A DNA stretch of 8,122 nucleotides from an uncultured Candidatus Saccharibacteria bacterium (GTDB lineage Bacteria; Patescibacteria; Saccharimonadia; Saccharimonadales; CAMLKC01). The stretch's first letter is position 1. Each line of letters opens with the position of its first letter. Positions 5,687-8,122 of this stretch are shown in pieces. Below the pieces are notes generated by a model. The model saw only the letters and a program-made list of their open reading frames with translations, did no database searches and had not been told where the DNA came from. Made by a program: the position numbers and the translations under genes. The stretch is taken from contig CAMLKC010000042.1 of the NCBI GenBank assembly GCA_946480595.1, positions 1 to 8,122 of the forward strand. Direction: 5' to 3'.

Positions 5687-7423
5687 TCAGTTGCGGCCAG
5701 CGAGCTCCTTCGCGAACTGCCCGATGCAGGTCGCGAGTTCGCTCTTGCTGAGCTGGGCCTTGTCCTTGGTGCAGACCTTGTCCCCGGTGGGGGTCTCGAC
5801 GGTGCTGTCGAGGGCCTGCACGGTCGGGCGGATCTTGGCGTCAGAGGGAACCTCGACGCGGTAGACCACGCGGCCGTTCAGTTCGGCGTAGGCCTGCCAC
5901 ATGGTGGCGGACACCGGCAGGAACTCCGTGATCTTGCCCGGCTTGTCGCCGGTGAAGAACCCGGGGTTGCTGGTTCGGATGGCCTCGGAGACGCGTGCCT
6001 CCATGTCGTCCAGGTTGACGATGCGGGCGTCGTTGTCCGGGAGGACGTAGACGCGCTGCTCGTTCAGGGACCCCTGGTTGCTCTCGTCTGCCGGCGTGAT
6101 GCTGTAGGAGACGAGGAGCTGCGAGTCCGAGGAGCTCGGGGTCAGCGGTGTGACCCAGAACAGGCGCCCGTCGGGGCTTCGCAGGAGGTACTCGCTGGAG
6201 TTGCCCTCCTGGGTGGTGCCGTCGGCCGGGTCGTAGCCGAAGTGGAGCCGGTTCTTGTTGGCTCGACCGGCGGCCCACTCCAGCAGCTCGCGCTGCTTGG
6301 CCACGAGGGTCAGCGGGTACACCGGACCGGGGTACTCGCCGGCCTTCACGGACGTCTGGTGTGTGATCTGGGGCTCGCCGGAGGGCGATCCCTTGATGAC
6401 CAGTACACCAGCCGACCGCAATGTGGTGCGACGACCGTAGGACTCCTGCTGCGTGACCGGGATCACGATGACGGGCTCGCGCGAGGTGATCTCGCCCGTG
6501 CCGTTGCAGTAGCCCCACATGTCGTTGGAGTCGTACAGCAGCCCCGGGTAGTCCTTGGCCAGCGTGTCGGTCAAGTTCTGCCCCCATTGTCCGCCGAAGG
6601 CGTAGTTGAGGGAGTAGTTGCCGGTGAACTGGCACGACTGGGGCGAGTTGCTCCCGTCCCAGGTGACGATGCCGTTGATGGGCTGCTTGTTGATGCCGTT
6701 GCGGATGGCCGACCACACGGCGTCGTTGTCGGCGCCGTAGAGGTAGGTCAGGGTTTCGTCCATGATGTCCGAGTTCGGCACGGCACCGCTGGTGCGGTTC
6801 ATGACGATGGCCGCCCCCGTGAGGGATGCCTTGCGGGCGTCCCACGTGTTGGGGAGCGCACCCTGCTGGATGCAGCTCGGGACGTCGTGGACGGTGGTGA
6901 ACAGGCACTTGCTGCCGTCGGCTTCGCGGTTGCCGCCCTTGACGAGCGGGTTGAGCGATGCCGGCAGCTTGTCCGGGTTCTCGACGACGAAGGTCGTGGC
7001 TTCCGCGTAGCTGCGGGCCTCGTCCTTGTCGTTGTTCCACCAGCCAGTGACCGCGTAGACACCGGAGAACAGGCTGAGGATCGCGCTCACCGCGACGACC
7101 GCCTTGGCGGCCTTCGAAGTGCGCTTGACCTGCTTGTACTCGGTGTGGCCGTACTTCTCCACCTTGTTGTAGGTGTAGCGACCGGCCACGGCCGCTCCGG
7201 CGAAGACGAAGATCAGTACCAGGTACGTGAACGGCGTCCAGTGGAGCGGGTTCCAGCTCGGGAACATCTGGCGCACGAAGAACTCGCGCGTGATGGAACG
7301 GACGAACTGGTTCCAGACGTCATACTTGTAGCCGACGAAGAACCAGACCAGTCCGGATACTACGACCGCGGCCAGAGCAGAAACTCCGACGGCGATCTTG
7401 TGGTCTTTCAGCCATTGACGCAT
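5687..7423 (-). CDS. GC-rich orphan gene: membrane protein with three N-terminal helices and a large C-terminal domain
   Basis: I do not recognise the family. The chosen ATG (7423-7421) has GAGG/AGGTGAG 8-9 nt upstream and gives 578 residues. An in-frame ATG at 7483 adds 20 residues but has no Shine-Dalgarno. Numbered from 7423: a short basic N-terminus (MRQWLKDHK); TM1 about 10-32; a loop; TM2 about 65-83; a basic loop rich in Lys/Arg (TYNKVEKYGHTEYKQVKRTSK); TM3 about 106-127; then about 450 mostly polar residues. Positive charges place the N-terminus and second loop inside, so the large domain lies outside. Six Cys, all in that domain (about 173, 184, 264, 306, 551, 566), could form disulfides. 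A surface or host-contact role is only inferred. Sampled GC is 65-68%, stop TGA, unlike the ribosomal genes. Own promoter at 7512-7540. No catalytic motif is evident. Confidence 0.85.
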   Translation of the reverse strand: MRQWLKDHKIAVGVSALAAVVVSGLVWFFVGYKYDVWNQFVRSITREFFVRQMFPSWNPLHWTPFTYLVLIFVFAGAAVAGRYTYNKVEKYGHTEYKQVKRTSKAAKAVVAVSAILSLFSGVYAVTGWWNNDKDEARSYAEATTFVVENPDKLPASLNPLVKGGNREADGSKCLFTTVHDVPSCIQQGALPNTWDARKASLTGAAIVMNRTSGAVPNSDIMDETLTYLYGADNDAVWSAIRNGINKQPINGIVTWDGSNSPQSCQFTGNYSLNYAFGGQWGQNLTDTLAKDYPGLLYDSNDMWGYCNGTGEITSREPVIVIPVTQQESYGRRTTLRSAGVLVIKGSPSGEPQITHQTSVKAGEYPGPVYPLTLVAKQRELLEWAAGRANKNRLHFGYDPADGTTQEGNSSEYLLRSPDGRLFWVTPLTPSSSDSQLLVSYSITPADESNQGSLNEQRVYVLPDNDARIVNLDDMEARVSEAIRTSNPGFFTGDKPGKITEFLPVSATMWQAYAELNGRVVYRVEVPSDAKIRPTVQALDSTVETPTGDKVCTKDKAQLSKSELATCIGQFAKELAGRN

Positions 7424-7511
7424 GGCTTTGGCCTCACCTTCCGTGAGAGTGACGATGTGACGGAACGCTTTCGCTGTACGCATGGCATGCGGACGCGTCG
7501 GCTAACGATAA

Positions 7512-7540
7512 ATTATAATATAATTTTGATAAAATTGCAA
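7512..7540 (-). promoter_or_regulatory. Promoter of the membrane-protein gene
   Basis: Minus strand: TTGCAA (7540-7535), 17 nt, TATAAT (7517-7512). Start of transcription near 7505, giving a leader of about 82 nt to the ATG at 7423. The surrounding 60 bases are strongly AT-rich between two GC-rich genes. A 15-bp palindrome (AATTATA-A-TATAATT, 7511-7525) covers the -10 box, and ATTTT-GAT-AAAAT (7522-7534) lies in the spacer. Confidence 0.82.
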
Positions 7541-7570
7541 TATCTGGAGAGTTCACGAGAAAATCGGGTC

Positions 7571-7605
7571 CACCCCGCGCTGCAAACATGACGCAGCGCG
7601 GGGTG
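7571..7605 (-). terminator. GC-rich hairpin after the small minus-strand gene
   Basis: Perfect 13-bp inverted repeat CACCCCGCGCTGC (7571-7583) and GCAGCGCGGGGTG (7593-7605) with a 9-nt loop, 5 nt past the stop codon at 7611. On the minus strand it is followed by GACCCGATTTTC, only a weak U-run. It separates the small gene from the promoter of the membrane-protein gene, so the two are probably separate transcripts. Confidence 0.78.
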
Positions 7606-7610
7606 AACGA

Positions 7611-7988
7611 TCAGTTGTTCGGACGGCGGCGCTTGAGATCGATGGTGAAGTTGAAGCTGCCGGGGCTCAGGGTCATCTCTGCCAGGGGAATGCCCGGCTC
7701 GATGAACATCTTGGCACTCAGCTCAGTGGCGACCTCGTTCAGCATCGCGTCGAGCTCTCGCTCGGGAAACGAGTTGGCGAAGATCACCAGCCAGTCTTCA
7801 CGGTAGCGCACCTTGATCTCGAACCGGCCATGCTGGCGCACCATGCGCGCAAGCCTGGACTGGAGCTTCTGGCGGAACTCATCTGCCAGCGGGATCGACC
7901 GCTCCGTGAACGACACGCTCAGGTACTTGACCCGTCCCGTGCGCTTCGTCACCTTCATTGCATGCACGACAATTTCGCGCTGTGCCAC
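7611..7988 (-). CDS. GC-rich orphan gene, small basic soluble protein of unknown function
   Basis: I do not recognise this protein. The chosen start is GTG at 7988-7986 with an AGGGGG tract 5 nt upstream, giving 125 residues. An in-frame ATG at 8021 would add 11 residues, but that ATG overlaps the predicted -10 box, so it should not be on the transcript. The sequence suggests an alpha/beta fold: strands such as KYLSVSFTE and FEIKVRYREDWLVIFA, and helices such as LADEFRQKLQSRLARMVRQ and ERELDAMLNEVATELSAKM. It has no Cys, signal peptide or membrane segment, and ends in a basic tail (DLKRRRPNN) that could bind nucleic acid or acidic surfaces. Sampled GC is about 58-62%, stop TGA. It shares strand and composition with the membrane-protein gene 188 nt away but has its own promoter and terminator-like hairpin. 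Confidence 0.78.
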   Translation of the reverse strand: MAQREIVVHAMKVTKRTGRVKYLSVSFTERSIPLADEFRQKLQSRLARMVRQHGRFEIKVRYREDWLVIFANSFPERELDAMLNEVATELSAKMFIEPGIPLAEMTLSPGSFNFTIDLKRRRPNN

Positions 7989-8020
7989 AAAATCCCCCTC
8001 GAATCGGAACTGACGTACCA

Positions 8021-8049
8021 TTTATAATATAAAATGGGTCGTCGTACAA
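8021..8049 (-). promoter_or_regulatory. Promoter of the small minus-strand gene
   Basis: Minus strand: TTGTAC (8049-8044), 17 nt, TATAAA (8026-8021), embedded in AT-rich sequence. The -35 match is weak (3/6), the -10 good (5/6). Transcription would begin near 8014, leaving about 26 nt of leader that carries the AGGGGG ribosome binding site before GTG7988. Nearby alternative -10 boxes (TATTAT, TATATT) lead to the same conclusion about the start codon. Confidence 0.6.
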
Positions 8050-8052
8050 CCA

Positions 8053-8072
8053 TAAAAACACCTACTAGGGTG
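8053..8072. repeat. Right copy of the 20-nt direct repeat (also terminator-like on the minus strand)
   Basis: TAAAAACACC (8053-8062), TACT, AGGGTG (8067-8072), matching 5570-5589 at 16 of 20 positions. On the minus strand it reads as a 4-bp CACC/GGTG stem followed by TTTTT, weaker than the left copy. It could be the terminator of a minus-strand gene just outside the window, or an element boundary. Confidence 0.55.
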
Positions 8073-8105
8073 AGTGAACAACAAAGATATAGATACTTTA
8101 CGGTG

Positions 8106-8117
8106 GCGGCTAGCCGC
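8106..8117. repeat. 12-bp perfect palindrome at the right edge
   Basis: GCGGCTAGCCGC equals its own reverse complement. It is the only GC-rich patch in the non-coding edge 8050-8122. By position it may be the base of a 3' hairpin of an unseen minus-strand gene or a protein-binding site. No gene can be called in 8073-8122. Confidence 0.5.
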
Positions 8118-8122
8118 GTAGA

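Noticed and set aside
5841..7040. 399-codon minus-strand frame inside the membrane-protein gene.
   Set aside because: The product is extremely rich in Arg, Gln, His and Pro, a frame-shifted shadow of GC-rich coding DNA.
5627..7591. 654-codon open frame on the plus strand, longer than the gene called opposite it.
   Set aside because: Its product is dominated by Val, Gly, Leu, Asp and Arg without any domain, typical of the antisense of a high-GC gene. The minus-strand product has clear membrane segments, normal composition, a promoter and a ribosome binding site.
1..8122. CRISPR arrays, tRNA or rRNA genes, transposases, integrases.
   Set aside because: No spaced repeat series, cloverleaf, rRNA-like sequence or recombinase motif was found on either strand.

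Overview
The window looks like a housekeeping locus from a bacterium of the Candidate Phyla Radiation, most likely Saccharibacteria (TM7). This is an inference. It rests on the divergent RpoC and S12/S7 sequences, the roughly 50% GC of those genes, and the actinobacterial/Chloroflexi-like coiled-coil insertion in RpoC. No 16S gene or other decisive marker is present. TGA acts as a normal stop here, so the recoded UGA-Gly groups (SR1, Gracilibacteria) are unlikely.

Layout: (1) 2-3820 (+), rpoC, truncated at its 5' end by the window edge and closed by a strong bidirectional terminator. (2) 3876-4354 (+), a consensus-like promoter, a structured leader and a GC-rich orphan gene of 125 codons. (3) 4424-5551 (+), the rpsL-rpsG operon. 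Its promoter has the -10 box in the loop of a perfect 10-bp inverted repeat, it has a leader of about 150 nt, the two genes are coupled by TAATG, and a 14-bp-stem terminator follows. fusA does not follow rpsG. (4) 5571-8049 (-), two further GC-rich orphan genes, each with its own AT-rich promoter and a downstream GC-rich hairpin. One encodes a three-helix membrane protein with a large Cys-containing outer domain; the other encodes a small basic soluble protein. (5) 8050-8122, a non-coding edge with a terminator-like repeat and a 12-bp palindrome.

Two gene classes are interleaved. rpoC, rpsL and rpsG are near 50% GC and end in TAG, TAA and TAG. The three orphans are about 60-68% GC in hand-counted samples, use codons ending in G/C and all end in TGA, yet their promoters are AT-rich. 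They look like acquired accessory genes placed behind promoters that resemble the local ones.

The most notable observations are: a beta' subunit lacking all eight zinc-ligand cysteines; a promoter nested inside a terminator/operator-like palindrome ahead of rpsL; the GC-rich orphan genes; a 20-nt direct repeat bracketing the minus-strand orphan pair; and a Pro at the streptomycin-linked Lys88 position of S12.
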